Assembly: GCF_034931025.1 (NCBI RefSeq) | Contig: NZ_JAYGIL010000010.1 | Coordinates: 130,425 to 194,424, forward strand | Direction of reading: 5' to 3' | DNA length: 64,000 nucleotides | Origin: Arcicella gelida | GTDB taxonomy: Bacteria > Bacteroidota > Bacteroidia > Cytophagales > Spirosomataceae | Shown here: piece by piece, positions 25,057-33,912 of the stretch | How positions within the stretch are numbered: position 1 is the first letter of the stretch | Layout of the letters: each line of letters starts with the position of its first letter | Made by a program: the position numbers and the translations under genes | The notes under the pieces: model-generated | The model's database searches: none | Told to the model about the DNA's origin: nothing | The model's input: the letters and a program-made list of their open reading frames with translations, nothing else

Positions 25057-27246
25057 ATGACAATTTCAATCTGGAGATACAGCCACTTAATACTGGCTGT
25101 ATCTTCTTTTTTATTCCTTGCTCTGGCTTCAATAACGGGTGTAATTCTTGCTTTTGAACCTATCGCCGATACCGTAAATACACATCAAGTTGCTGATTTT
25201 AAAAGTATTACTTTGTCGCAGACACTTCCACAATTACGGAAAAAATATCCTGATATTAGTGAATTAAGTGTGAATGCTCATCAATCAGTTATCATCAAAG
25301 GCAGTAACATCGACGGAAAAAATAAAGAGGTTTATGTAAATCCGATTGATGGAAAAGTACTCGGCATTCCTTCGCCCAAAAATGAGTTTTTTCAGTGGAC
25401 AACCGATTTACACCGTTCTCTTTTCATCCACGAAACGGGTCGTTTTTTGATTGGCTTAACGGCTTTTTTATTACTCCTAATTAGCATTTCGGGAACGATA
25501 CTTATCATTCAAAGACAAAGAGGTTTAAAGCGATTTTTCACCAAAATAGTCAAAGAGAATTTTGCTCAATACTATCACGTAGTGTTAGGACGCTTGTCGC
25601 TGATTCCGATATTAGTGATTGCCCTGACGGGAACGTATCTTTCTTTGGTAAGATTCGAGCTTATCAAAAGCGAAAAAGTATCTTTAGACATAGACTTTGA
25701 TGCCATCAAATCTTCGCCTGAACAAAAGCCAGAAGATTTTGCCATCTTTAAAAACACCAAACTTTCGGAAGTAGAAAGCATAGAATTTCCTTTTTCGGAA
25801 GACGTAGAGGATTATTACACTTTCAAATTGAAAGATAGAGAGCTTGCGGTCAACCAAATTACAGGAGAAATTCTGGCTGAAAAACAGTATCCTACGGCTC
25901 AGTTATTGACCAATCTTAGCCTTGATTTGCATACGGGCAGAACAGGTTTTCTGTGGGCAATTATTTTGGCAATAGCTTCTTGCAATATTCTTTTCTTTAT
26001 TTATTCAGGCTTTGCGATTACTTTTAAACGAAGAGCAAAGGGCATCAAAAACAAGTACAGTGCCGAAGAAAGCAAATTTATCATTTTGGTAGGTTCTGAA
26101 AACGGAAGTACTTTACAGTTTGCTTCGTCGGTGCATGAGCAATTGATTCAAAATGGCGAAAAATCATTTTTGGCTGAAATGAATCAATATCAGATTTATC
26201 CAAAAGCTGAATATTTGTTGGTGATGACCGCCACTTATGGCTTAGGCGACGCTCCTACCAACGCCCAAAAGTTTACTTCATTATTGGCAAAATATCCACA
26301 GACAAACCCCATTCGTTTTTCAGTGTTGGGTTTTGGTTCGCACGCTTATCCAGATTTTTGTCAGTTTGCTTTTGAAGTAAATCAATTATTGACTCAGCAA
26401 AATTGGGCAAAACCTTTGGTGGGCATTCATACCGTTTCCGACAAATCGCCAAGTGAATTTGGTTTGTGGGCTGAGGCTTGGACACAGCAAACAAATTTGC
26501 CAATTTCCTTGAAAATTGAGCGTCCTAAAGTAGAAGAAATGAGTACTTTGAAAGTACTTCAACATACAAAAGATACTTTTTCGGAAGATACTTTTATGCT
26601 TCGCTTTGTTCCGCAAGAAAGAGTAAAAGTTACTTCGGGAGATTTATTGGCAATTTATCCCGCCAACGACCACCGAGAAAGATTGTATTCGATTGGATTG
26701 ATTGACAAAGAAATTCAGTTGAGCGTTAAGCTTCATCCCAATGGTTTAGGCTCAAATTACTTGTACAATTTGAATGCGGAAGAAACGATTTCAGCTAAAA
26801 TCGTCAGAAATAAAGCTTTTCATTTTCCTAAAAAAGCAAGTGCCGTAATGATGATTTGCAACGGAACGGGCATTGCTCCTTTTCTGGGCATGATTAGTCA
26901 AAATAAAAAGAAGATTCCTTCACAGCTTTATTGCGGTTTTCGAGCCAATACTTCTTTGGAAATTTACGAAGCATCGCTTAAAGCATTTCAAGAAAATCAG
27001 CAATTGCAACAACTAAATATTGCTTTATCCAGAGAAGGAACGAAACAATATGTAGGCGATTTAGTAAAACGAGATGCCGAACAATTTGCTGAAGTGTTAC
27101 AAAACAAAGGCGTAATTATGATTTGTGGCTCGCTGGCAATGCAAAAAGATGTAGTTGAAGTACTGGATAAGATTTGTCAGGAAAAAATTGAGAAAAGTGT
27201 AAGCTACTTCCAATCGCATGGACAGATTTTGATGGACTGTTATTAA
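25057..27246 (+). CDS. PepSY membrane protein fused to flavodoxin and FAD/NAD reductase domains
   Basis: A 729-residue inner membrane reductase. Four membrane segments (about 9-31, 130-152, 176-198 and 297-324) with PepSY-type loops between them form the N-terminal half. A flavodoxin-like domain begins near 337 (ILVGSENGSTLQFA) and holds MTATYGLGDAPTNA. The C-terminal part (about 500-729) is a ferredoxin-NADP reductase unit with RLYSIG for FAD and CNGTGIAPFLGM for NAD(P)H. Electrons would pass from NAD(P)H through FAD and FMN across the membrane, probably to reduce an imported ferric complex in the periplasm. It lacks a cytochrome-type signature. It ends the ankyrin-DUF2271-PepSY unit and is followed by a strong terminator. 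Confidence 0.88.
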   Translation: MTISIWRYSHLILAVSSFLFLALASITGVILAFEPIADTVNTHQVADFKSITLSQTLPQLRKKYPDISELSVNAHQSVIIKGSNIDGKNKEVYVNPIDGKVLGIPSPKNEFFQWTTDLHRSLFIHETGRFLIGLTAFLLLLISISGTILIIQRQRGLKRFFTKIVKENFAQYYHVVLGRLSLIPILVIALTGTYLSLVRFELIKSEKVSLDIDFDAIKSSPEQKPEDFAIFKNTKLSEVESIEFPFSEDVEDYYTFKLKDRELAVNQITGEILAEKQYPTAQLLTNLSLDLHTGRTGFLWAIILAIASCNILFFIYSGFAITFKRRAKGIKNKYSAEESKFIILVGSENGSTLQFASSVHEQLIQNGEKSFLAEMNQYQIYPKAEYLLVMTATYGLGDAPTNAQKFTSLLAKYPQTNPIRFSVLGFGSHAYPDFCQFAFEVNQLLTQQNWAKPLVGIHTVSDKSPSEFGLWAEAWTQQTNLPISLKIERPKVEEMSTLKVLQHTKDTFSEDTFMLRFVPQERVKVTSGDLLAIYPANDHRERLYSIGLIDKEIQLSVKLHPNGLGSNYLYNLNAEETISAKIVRNKAFHFPKKASAVMMICNGTGIAPFLGMISQNKKKIPSQLYCGFRANTSLEIYEASLKAFQENQQLQQLNIALSREGTKQYVGDLVKRDAEQFAEVLQNKGVIMICGSLAMQKDVVEVLDKICQEKIEKSVSYFQSHGQILMDCY

Positions 27247-27300
27247 TGGTGATTGAGTGAATTGTGAATGAGTGATTTACAGAATATTCACTTGGCATTA

Positions 27301-27342
27301 CCCCACTATCCAATGTTATTAGCATTGGATAGTGGGGTTTTT
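27301..27342 (+). terminator. strong intrinsic terminator after PepSY-reductase gene
   Basis: Perfect 15-bp stem CCCCACTATCCAATG (27301-27315) / CATTGGATAGTGGGG (27323-27337), 7-base loop, followed by TTTTTAC. It is 55 bp after the stop codon. Confidence 0.9.
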
Positions 27343-27344
27343 AC

Positions 27345-27518
27345 TTTGCGGTTTTCTTCATATTTATACGGGAAATTGCGTGAAAAAGATGGGTAAACCT
27401 ATCTCAGAGATAGGACATCCTATCTTTTTCACGCAAAAAACCGCAAAAAAGACCCGTCAATCTATCATTTAGATAGCTCATCCTATCTAAATGATAGGCT
27501 CTCCCATCTCCGAGATGG
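27345..27518. repeat. cluster of nested and tandem inverted repeats
   Basis: Three nested stems: outer TTTGCGGTTTT (27345-27355) / AAAACCGCAAA (27437-27447); middle TTGCGTGAAAAAGAT (27376-27390) / ATCTTTTTCACGCAA (27422-27436); inner CCTATCTC (27398-27405) / GAGATAGG (27407-27414). Two more hairpins follow: CTATCATTTAGATAG (27462-27476) / CTATCTAAATGATAG (27483-27497), and CCATCTC (27504-27510) / GAGATGG (27512-27518). All are exact. The related CTATC/GATAG words show that the stems share ancestry. The rest of the gap to 27716 shows nothing further. Confidence 0.9.
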
Positions 27519-27716
27519 ATTGATGATTCTTTTAGATAGATCGTCCTCTCCTAAATACTCATTGCGTACCTTCACTTCATTTGGAAAATAAACAAATCTT
27601 TGATAATGCTATGAGTATATTTGTTTTTAATTTGATACTTTGAGGCTTGAAAGATTTTCTATTTAAACAATACAAAAAGAACTACAATTTCCCCCCACCA
27701 TAATTTAACCATTCAA

Positions 27717-28607
27717 TTGAAAATATTGAAACATCCGTTTGAAAGTAATCCAGATGAATTTTACGAATATTTATTACTTGGACCTTTAACTGCAATTTAT
27801 TTAGCCAAGAAAAAAACTCAGTTTAATATCATAAAAGAATTCTCCAACCTACTAATTGATAAATTTGCTATTCACTCTTCTTCTTTCTTTCACTTATCTA
27901 AAGGTATTATAGAACTGAAAAAATCTAACGAAAAGATAAAAATGAAAGGTTTCGACTTATTTACAGTCAACTCTACATTTAGGACTATGATGGAGAGTTA
28001 TGCTACGTTCAATAATATTTTCGTAGAACCAAAATCAGAGGAAGAGGAAGAATTTAGATTTCTACTATGGAAACTTGATGGTCTATTTGATAAAGAAAAG
28101 TTTGATATTGGAGAAAATGATTTTCCTGAAGCAAAAGAACTACTAGAAAGAGATAAAAAAATATTAGCTGAAACTGTTGCTAAAATTGAAGCCTGTAATT
28201 TCTACAATGTTTTGCCAAAATTGGAATTAGAAAAAGTTTATAAACCTGATAAATCAAAAACAAATTGGAGATTCCTAATTGATGACAATTTAAAAGTTAC
28301 ACCTTTAAAAATTACAGACTTAATTAAACATACTTGTAAAACAAAAGGATTTATAAACAACTACAGATACACTTCTACTCATGCTCATACAAATTATTTA
28401 TCGATTGAACATTTTAAGCAAACTCGTGGAATTCCAATACCTGATGAATATGTAAATCCTATAACGAAACTTGCAATTTATCTTACCTGTTTAATGATTT
28501 CTGATATTACTCTTATTGATGATAATGCAAAAAAGGTATTTCAGAATCTTCCAAATGAAGTAAAAGAATATGTAACAGGAATAACTAAAGCAATTAAAAA
28601 ACAATAA
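27717..28607 (+). CDS. uncharacterised protein, possibly DUF5677-like
   Basis: A 296-residue soluble protein that I do not firmly recognise. It is rich in Lys, Glu and aromatic residues and mostly helical in appearance. Its block VNSTFRTMMESYATFNNIF near residue 80 and YTSTHAHTNYLSIEHFKQ near 220 recall DUF5677-type proteins, but this is weak. No ATG is available near the expected N-terminus, so a TTG at 27717 was taken. The gene is isolated, between the hairpin cluster and a nuclease pseudogene. The base composition is more AT-rich than its neighbours, consistent with acquisition. No function is proposed. Confidence 0.65.
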   Translation: MKILKHPFESNPDEFYEYLLLGPLTAIYLAKKKTQFNIIKEFSNLLIDKFAIHSSSFFHLSKGIIELKKSNEKIKMKGFDLFTVNSTFRTMMESYATFNNIFVEPKSEEEEEFRFLLWKLDGLFDKEKFDIGENDFPEAKELLERDKKILAETVAKIEACNFYNVLPKLELEKVYKPDKSKTNWRFLIDDNLKVTPLKITDLIKHTCKTKGFINNYRYTSTHAHTNYLSIEHFKQTRGIPIPDEYVNPITKLAIYLTCLMISDITLIDDNAKKVFQNLPNEVKEYVTGITKAIKKQ

Positions 28608-28756
28608 AAGTAGCCACCTTTGTTACTCTAAGTCTTTTCAACTTGAAAAATAAATAAAATACAGGGTGAACCAAAGACTAAAAACAACAACCGCACAAAA
28701 TATGACTGACCTAACCAACATTTACAAATTTGTTTAAAGGTTTTAGATACAAAACG

Positions 28757-29115
28757 ATGCGACGATTCGCCAGAATTACTTTAAAGAAAGAACTATTTAT
28801 TATTCAACTTTTCCAATTCGTGAACAAGCTGAAAAGGGCGAATGGAACTATAGAAAGCGGTTTATTGTGTTGGCATTTTGGATTTTACATTTGACGATTA
28901 CGAAAATGAACCTGAAAAAAATGAAGTAGTTCATACCATTAAGCTCAAAAACCCCAAACGGCAAGATTTTCTACGACAGATTGACTTATATTTATCTTGA
29001 AATGCCCAATTTTAAGCAGACAGAGACTGACTTACAAATCCGTTTGGATAAATGGCTGTATTTTATCAAACATTTAGAGGATTTTCAAACTATTCCAACA
29101 ATCATTCAAAAATGA
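28757..29115 (+). pseudogene. Rpn / PD-(D/E)XK-type nuclease-transposase pseudogene
   Basis: Pieces of one protein appear in three successive frames: FKERTIYYSTFPIREQAEKG, then VYCVGILDFTFDDYENEPEK, then KIFYDRLTYIYLEMPNFKQT and DKWLYFIKHLEDFQTIPTII, ending at a TGA at 29113. Together they match the middle and C-terminal part of Bacteroidota Rpn-like PD-(D/E)XK nuclease family transposases. The N-terminal part with the first catalytic acidic residues is missing and at least two frameshifts are present, so the gene is dead. The rest of the gap 28608-29235 has no intact gene. Confidence 0.8.
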
Positions 29116-29142
29116 AAAATCCACCCAAAACTTGAGTGGATT
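29113..29142 (-). terminator. intrinsic terminator of the antiporter operon
   Basis: Stem AATCCAC / GTGGATT (29118-29124 and 29136-29142); read on the minus strand it is followed by TTTTCATTTTT. It lies about 95 bp after the antiporter stop codon. Confidence 0.6.
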
Positions 29143-29235
29143 GTATAGTAAATCTATTTAGAAAAATAATTTCTAAGGAAAGCCTACATGGCTTTCAGCC
29201 ACCACGAACCCTTAGCTATTATAGGCAGGCATTCG

Positions 29236-30459
29236 TTAGCCTGACTTTGCAAGTTTTTCAATTGTCAAACCTTGTATTACAATACTGAACAGTACACAAA
29301 AATATGTTGCTATTAAGAGAATGTTCTTTGTTTCACTGTCTGGCAGTGATAGAACCAATGCTAAAGAAAGTCCGCCACGCAAACCGCCCCAAATAATAAG
29401 TTTAGCTTCTTTGTTGTCAAGCTTTAGAAGTTTAGGAAACAGTAAATGAGGAAAATAAACAATGATAGTTCTTGAAAGTAGAACTATAAAAATTGAAATT
29501 AATCCTAAAAGGATATAGCTTCTTTTAAAATCAATCACAATCAATACAAATGCAATTAAGATAAAAAGAATAGCATTTAGAATTACATCAACTAACTCCC
29601 AAAACTTATGTACGTATTCCTTTGTCGTATCACTCATTGCAAGGTTTTGTTTATAGTTTCCAACCATTAGCCCCATTACAACCATTGCCAATGCTCCTGA
29701 AATATGAATGTAATTACAAAGAGCATAACCTCCCATTACAAATGCAAGCGTCAATAGTATTTCTGTTTCGTAATGGTCTATAGATTTTAAAAATAAATGC
29801 AAACAATAGCCTAAAATTAATCCCGCTACTATACCTCCAACCGCTTCTTCAAGAAACAGCAGTCCAAAATGTGAAAAACTAAAATTGCCTGAATTTAACG
29901 TGTCTAATAAAGCAATAAAAACGACAACACCTACACCGTCATTAAATAGGCTTTCGCCAACTATTTTTTCTTCCGTTTTTTTAGGCACATTTGCTTTGGT
30001 CAGAATACCCAATACTGCAATTGGGTCGGTTGGGGAAATTAATGCACCAAAAAGTAAGCAATAAATAAAATCCAAATGCAATTGTAATAATTGAGATATA
30101 CCGAAAAGTAATCCTGCAATGATTATCGTTGAAAGCAAAACGCCACCCAATGCAAATACAGCAATTGGTTTTATTTGCTTTTTTAAGCCTTCCCAATTAG
30201 TGTGCATTGCACCTGCAAAAAGTAAGAAGCCCAATAAGACATCTAAAATTATCTTATCTATTTTTACATTGGCTATTGCCTGTTTAATATCATCGTAAGG
30301 TAAATTCAGCCAAAGCCTTGAACTAAATACAATGAGAGATAAAATTGTAGAAAGCAAGAATAAGCCAATAACAAAAGGAAGTTTTAAAAACTTTTGATTG
30401 ATATAAGCAAAACCTGCTGATAGGCAAATAAGCGTAACTACTGCGAAGTAAATATTCAT
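29236..30459 (-). CDS. CPA1-type Na+/H+ (cation:proton) antiporter
   Basis: A 407-residue protein with about 12 membrane helices and the family landmarks LISPTDPIAVLGIL (ion-binding region with the essential Asp) and GESLFNDGVGVVVFIALL, plus the late IWGGLRGGLSLALVLSL loop. These are typical of bacterial CPA1 exchangers, which extrude Na+, Li+ or K+ against protons in the inner membrane and keep pH and salt balance. It lacks the large cytosolic tail of some homologues, giving a compact form. It starts 1 bp after the DUF389 gene and must be cotranscribed with it. Confidence 0.92.
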   Translation of the reverse strand: MNIYFAVVTLICLSAGFAYINQKFLKLPFVIGLFLLSTILSLIVFSSRLWLNLPYDDIKQAIANVKIDKIILDVLLGFLLFAGAMHTNWEGLKKQIKPIAVFALGGVLLSTIIIAGLLFGISQLLQLHLDFIYCLLFGALISPTDPIAVLGILTKANVPKKTEEKIVGESLFNDGVGVVVFIALLDTLNSGNFSFSHFGLLFLEEAVGGIVAGLILGYCLHLFLKSIDHYETEILLTLAFVMGGYALCNYIHISGALAMVVMGLMVGNYKQNLAMSDTTKEYVHKFWELVDVILNAILFILIAFVLIVIDFKRSYILLGLISIFIVLLSRTIIVYFPHLLFPKLLKLDNKEAKLIIWGGLRGGLSLALVLSLPDSETKNILLIATYFCVLFSIVIQGLTIEKLAKSG

Positions 30460-30460
30460 T

Positions 30461-31771
30461 TTATTTTTCTGTTTCTATGATTTCAATGCTGTCAATACTT
30501 AATTTTTTAAGCATCCAAGTTTTTAATTTGTCTTTATCGGTATCAATTAGTTTTGGTTTTGAATTATAAATTAATAAAGTGGAAAGTCTTGTACTGTCTT
30601 TTAATGCTATATTTTGTTTGGAAACTGAAACAGAACTTATTGTTGGGAAAAATATATTTATTTCTGCAAGTAATTGCTTATTGTCAAAAGTGCTTTCACT
30701 TAGTTTTTGCTCCAAAAGTGCAATACTCTTGTCTTTTTCGCTTAAGGCGTTATCTTTTTTATTTACTTCATTTAGAATATCGTCTTTAAGGCTTTGTAAA
30801 TTGTCAGAAGAGTTCTGCCTGATGAAGAGTTTAGTATTGGATAGCCCTGAAACTTTGAGTTTTTCATTAAGTTGTTGTACTTCGGTTTCAGTAAATACTT
30901 TTTTTAAAAAAGCTAATTCAATTATTTTAGAAGTCGTGGAGTAGTTTATCCTTTTATAAACCAAAGTACTTCCATTCTCCACAAATTCCTTTTCAATAAA
31001 ATTATTAGCTAATTGTTTAAACTGTTGCTCTTTGTATAGAGTGAAAGCAAAGAACGCACTTGGCAAAAGCATTAATAAGACAATTGCCGTTACTCCATAT
31101 CTAACTTGCTTTTGATGCTTAATGTCTATTTGTTTAGAGGCTGGATACTTTAAATACTTAACAATGCTATAAGTTGCAATGCAAATAAAAACGCAGTTGA
31201 TACTATACAAAAACAAAGCACCTAAAAAGAATTTCCAATTTGCAGTCGCAAGTCCGTAACCTGCTGTGCAAAGTGGCGGCATTAAAGCAGTAGCAATTGC
31301 AACTCCTGGAATTGGGTTTCCTTTCTCTACTCTTGTTATGGCTATTACACCTGCTAAACCACCAAAGAAAGCTATAAGAACATCATAAATATTAGGGGAA
31401 GTCCTTGCTAATAATTCTGATTGAATTTCTTTGAATGGGCTTAAATAAAAATAAAGTGTCGCCACAATTAAGCTGGCGACTGTTGCAATTAAAAGGTTAA
31501 ACAATGATTTCCGCAAAAGAGTGAAGTCATAAATACCCAATGCAAAACCTGCCCCAACGATTGGTCCCATTAATGGCGAAATTAGCATTGCTCCAATAAT
31601 TACGGCTGTTGAGTTTACATTCAGTCCGATCGAAGCAACCATAATTGCACAAGCCAAAATCCAAAGGTTAGAACCTGTAAAAGAAATATTGCCTTTTACA
31701 TTGTCTAAGGTTTTTTGTTTGTCTTCTTCGCCTTTATTCAGGTTAAATAAGTCAGTTATAAAATTTGTCAT
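30461..31771 (-). CDS. DUF389 (TIGR00341-type) membrane protein
   Basis: A 436-residue membrane protein. The N-terminal half has about six membrane helices, including the strongly conserved MVASIGLNVNSTAVIIGAML and ISPLMGPIVGAGFALG, followed by VAIATALMPPLCTAGYGLA, all hallmarks of DUF389. Residues about 240-436 form a soluble region with a coiled-coil stretch near 325-355. The family's function is not established. Here it is the first gene of a two-gene operon with the antiporter, which suggests a link to ion or envelope homeostasis. Confidence 0.88.
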   Translation of the reverse strand: MTNFITDLFNLNKGEEDKQKTLDNVKGNISFTGSNLWILACAIMVASIGLNVNSTAVIIGAMLISPLMGPIVGAGFALGIYDFTLLRKSLFNLLIATVASLIVATLYFYLSPFKEIQSELLARTSPNIYDVLIAFFGGLAGVIAITRVEKGNPIPGVAIATALMPPLCTAGYGLATANWKFFLGALFLYSINCVFICIATYSIVKYLKYPASKQIDIKHQKQVRYGVTAIVLLMLLPSAFFAFTLYKEQQFKQLANNFIEKEFVENGSTLVYKRINYSTTSKIIELAFLKKVFTETEVQQLNEKLKVSGLSNTKLFIRQNSSDNLQSLKDDILNEVNKKDNALSEKDKSIALLEQKLSESTFDNKQLLAEINIFFPTISSVSVSKQNIALKDSTRLSTLLIYNSKPKLIDTDKDKLKTWMLKKLSIDSIEIIETEK

Positions 31772-31917
31772 ATTGTTGTCTCTTCAAAGGTTATAGGGTG
31801 TCCGCTATGCTTGCCTATAATGTTCGTATTAGCGAAGTAGTTAGCATCGCTGTTTATTTCGCCAATACAAACTTAACGGGTTTCGTTCTTAATATGTAAT
31901 TTTTTGAAATGTCTTTC

Positions 31918-32140
31918 TTATCGTTTGTAAGCCGTCTTATCCCAGAAATCAGTAATTTGATAACCTGCTTTTTGAAGTATCTCAGCTACAGTGCGAAAAG
32001 CATCAATTGTTGTTCAAAGATTAGCCTTAATTTCCTCAAATTAAGTGCATTGTCAACTTTACTATTAATATCTGCAAGATTAGATGTTATACACTTTTGT
32101 AAATACTGTAATGATTTGAATAAGATGCAGATTTCTGTAG
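31918..32140 (-). pseudogene. fragment of an unrecognised helical protein next to the IS
   Basis: The minus strand reads FKSLQYLQKCITSNLADINS and VDNALNLRKLRLIFEQQL, then after a one-base shift DAFRTVAEILQKAGYQITDF ending in WDKTAYKR and a stop at 31918. It looks like the C-terminal part of a helical protein, frameshifted, whose upstream part was removed or displaced by the IS element starting at 32143. No family was recognised. The rest of the gap 31772-31917 shows no gene. Confidence 0.35.
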
Positions 32141-32142
32141 TA

Positions 32143-33082
32143 GAAGCCGTTTAAACTTTTATTTTTTTACTAATTTTTCGTATTAAAATGATTGAGAATG
32201 CCATAAAATGCAGAGAAATCCAATTTTGTACTAAAAATTCAAACCTAACCAGAAGAGCTTTAAATCCATCTAACCAAGCGTTTGTACGTTCAATCACATA
32301 CCTCCCCTTGTTAAGCTCTTCATCAAAAATAGTTGTTTCAGCTTTGGGTAAGGTATCTTCTCTTTTATTTCTCGAATTAGATTTAATATTAGCGATGATA
32401 TCTTCCTTAAAACAAGCTTCTTTTAATTCTTTTGAGCGGTTCGACGCAGCGATCAAAACCTCTGTCTGCATTTAAAAATAAGCCATCTAACTTTATCTCT
32501 GTTTCTTTTAGCATATCACATAATTCTTTAAATAAAGTAGTTATTTCATACAAATCATGATGATTTCCTGCTTGAAGAGTACACATTGATAGCACAATCC
32601 ATTGATTATCAGCCAAAAACAAGGCATTCATTGTCTTACATGACTTTCTCCCTTGATAAGCAACTGACTCTCCTCCATTATTAGCAGGCGTATGAGAATC
32701 ATCTAATGCAAGGCTTGATAAATCAAGATATTGTCGATTTTCTTTGAGTAAATTAATGAAAACTTTCTGCCAACAACCTAATCTACTCTATTTATTATAG
32801 TGGTAATAGACAGTATTCCATGATAAAATAGTATTACTAAAGAATTCTTTTGTCGGTAATTCCCGCCACTGACAGCCCGTTTTTAATCTATATAAAATAG
32901 CTTCAATTAATTCTGACAAAGGTATTGTGGGCTCAAAATCACTACTTCCTACTGATAAATATGGGATAATCCACTTCTCTATTGTAGTTTTACTTAACAT
33001 TCCCTCTAGGCGATATTTAATGATTCGATACCACAGAATTCGCACTTAGTTGGGAATGTTTTGCATTTGTTTAAACAGCTTC
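32143..33082 (-). mobile_element. IS5-family insertion sequence, inactivated
   Basis: An element of about 940 bp bounded by 14-base inverted repeats, GAAGCCGTTTAAAC at 32143-32156 and GTTTAAACAGCTTC at 33069-33082, with 13 of 14 positions matching. It contains one degraded DDE transposase gene on the minus strand. A target duplication is not clear from the flanks. Confidence 0.8.
32151..33045 (-). pseudogene. IS5-family DDE transposase, broken by amber codon and frameshift
   Basis: The N-terminal part (LSKTTIEKWIIPYLSVG, LIEAILYRLKTGCQWRELP) ends at a TAG after VYYHYNK, where homologues would be expected to continue. The same frame resumes with SRLGCWQKVF and LSSLALDDSHTPANNGGESV (first catalytic Asp region) and reaches GLFLNADRGFD (second Asp). 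A one-base shift near 32450 then moves to the frame with NRSKELKEACFKED and GRYVIERTNAWLDGFK (the final Glu region). So one stop and one frameshift separate three parts. Some IS5 groups use programmed frameshifting, but the extra amber codon argues for decay. The stop codon lies in the left inverted repeat. Confidence 0.85.
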
Positions 33083-33174
33083 GTTATCAATTCTTTTTCT
33101 TGAGTTTTAAATTTCAAAATCTTTTGTAGTTATTTTTTGGTAAGGGGGTAAATGTGTTTTGTTAATTACACGAG

Positions 33175-33912
33175 CTAACTTTTAAATTTATATAAGTATG
33201 GTGCTTTATTTTTTGCACCAGTATATTTTTTTTCAAGCCTTTCTAATACGTTCATTTCTAATATTTTCTTCTGAAAATTAGTTCTCACGAACTCTTTTTC
33301 ATAAATAGTTTCATACAACTCCTGTATTTCTTTAATGGTAAACGTTTCTGGTAGTAGTTTAAATGCACTTATTTTTTCGTCTAAATGTACTCTTAGGGCA
33401 TTCCTTGCTTCCATAATAATTTGTTCATGATCCATAATCATTTCAGGGATGTCTTTTATATTGAACCAACTAATAGATTGGTCTAATGAGCTTTTTTGTG
33501 GGACCACTTTATTAATATCCACTAAAGCATAATATCCAATAGAAATAAATCTTTTAGTAAACCATTCATGTTCTCTAGCGGCAGTATTTTGGTCACTCAC
33601 AATATCAGGATTGAGTGCCGTTAATTTATCCAGAAAAGTAGTGCTATTTCTTTTAGCTTGTCCAAATACTTGAAATTGCTCTAAATACACATTTTCCAGT
33701 CCAGTTCTTTCATGAAGAATTCTTTTTGCTGCATCATTTACATCTTCGTCTTGAAAAACAAACCCACTTGGTAGTGCGAAAAAATCCCCATTAAATATTA
33801 GTTTAGGAACTAATACCTTTATCTCTTTATTAGAATACCCCAGAATAACACAATCAATGGTTATTTGATGAATATAATTTAGTTTACTAGGGGCATAATT
33901 TTTTAATTCCAT
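33175..33912 (-). CDS. Nudix-domain transcriptional regulator (NrtR/AraR-like)
   Basis: A 245-residue regulator: a Nudix-fold domain at about 10-165 with a degenerate Nudix box (the region AAKRILHERTGLENVYLEQ lacks the full REUXEE signature), then a C-terminal winged helix at about 170-240 (FTIKEIQELYETIYEKEF, RTNFQKKIL, APYLYKF). This is the layout of NrtR and of the Bacteroides AraR repressor, which bind NAD-related or sugar ligands and act as repressors in the cytoplasm. It is divergent from the glycoside locus and the gap between them holds inverted AAACCGTGATAA sites, so it most likely controls that locus. Confidence 0.87.
   Translation of the reverse strand: MELKNYAPSKLNYIHQITIDCVILGYSNKEIKVLVPKLIFNGDFFALPSGFVFQDEDVNDAAKRILHERTGLENVYLEQFQVFGQAKRNSTTFLDKLTALNPDIVSDQNTAAREHEWFTKRFISIGYYALVDINKVVPQKSSLDQSISWFNIKDIPEMIMDHEQIIMEARNALRVHLDEKISAFKLLPETFTIKEIQELYETIYEKEFVRTNFQKKILEMNVLERLEKKYTGAKNKAPYLYKFKS

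Noticed and set aside
27261..27540. CRISPR array suggested by repeated CTATC/GATAG words
   Set aside because: The repeats are inverted, of unequal length and not regularly spaced by unique spacers, and no cas gene is near.
31909..32154. 81-codon plus-strand frame beside the IS5 element
   Set aside because: The opposite strand carries a more protein-like fragment (AEILQKAGYQITDFWDKTAY); the plus-strand frame is its shadow.
32151..33045. Functional programmed frameshifting in the IS5-type transposase
   Set aside because: Besides the shift there is an in-frame amber codon in the N-terminal part, so decay is the simpler reading.
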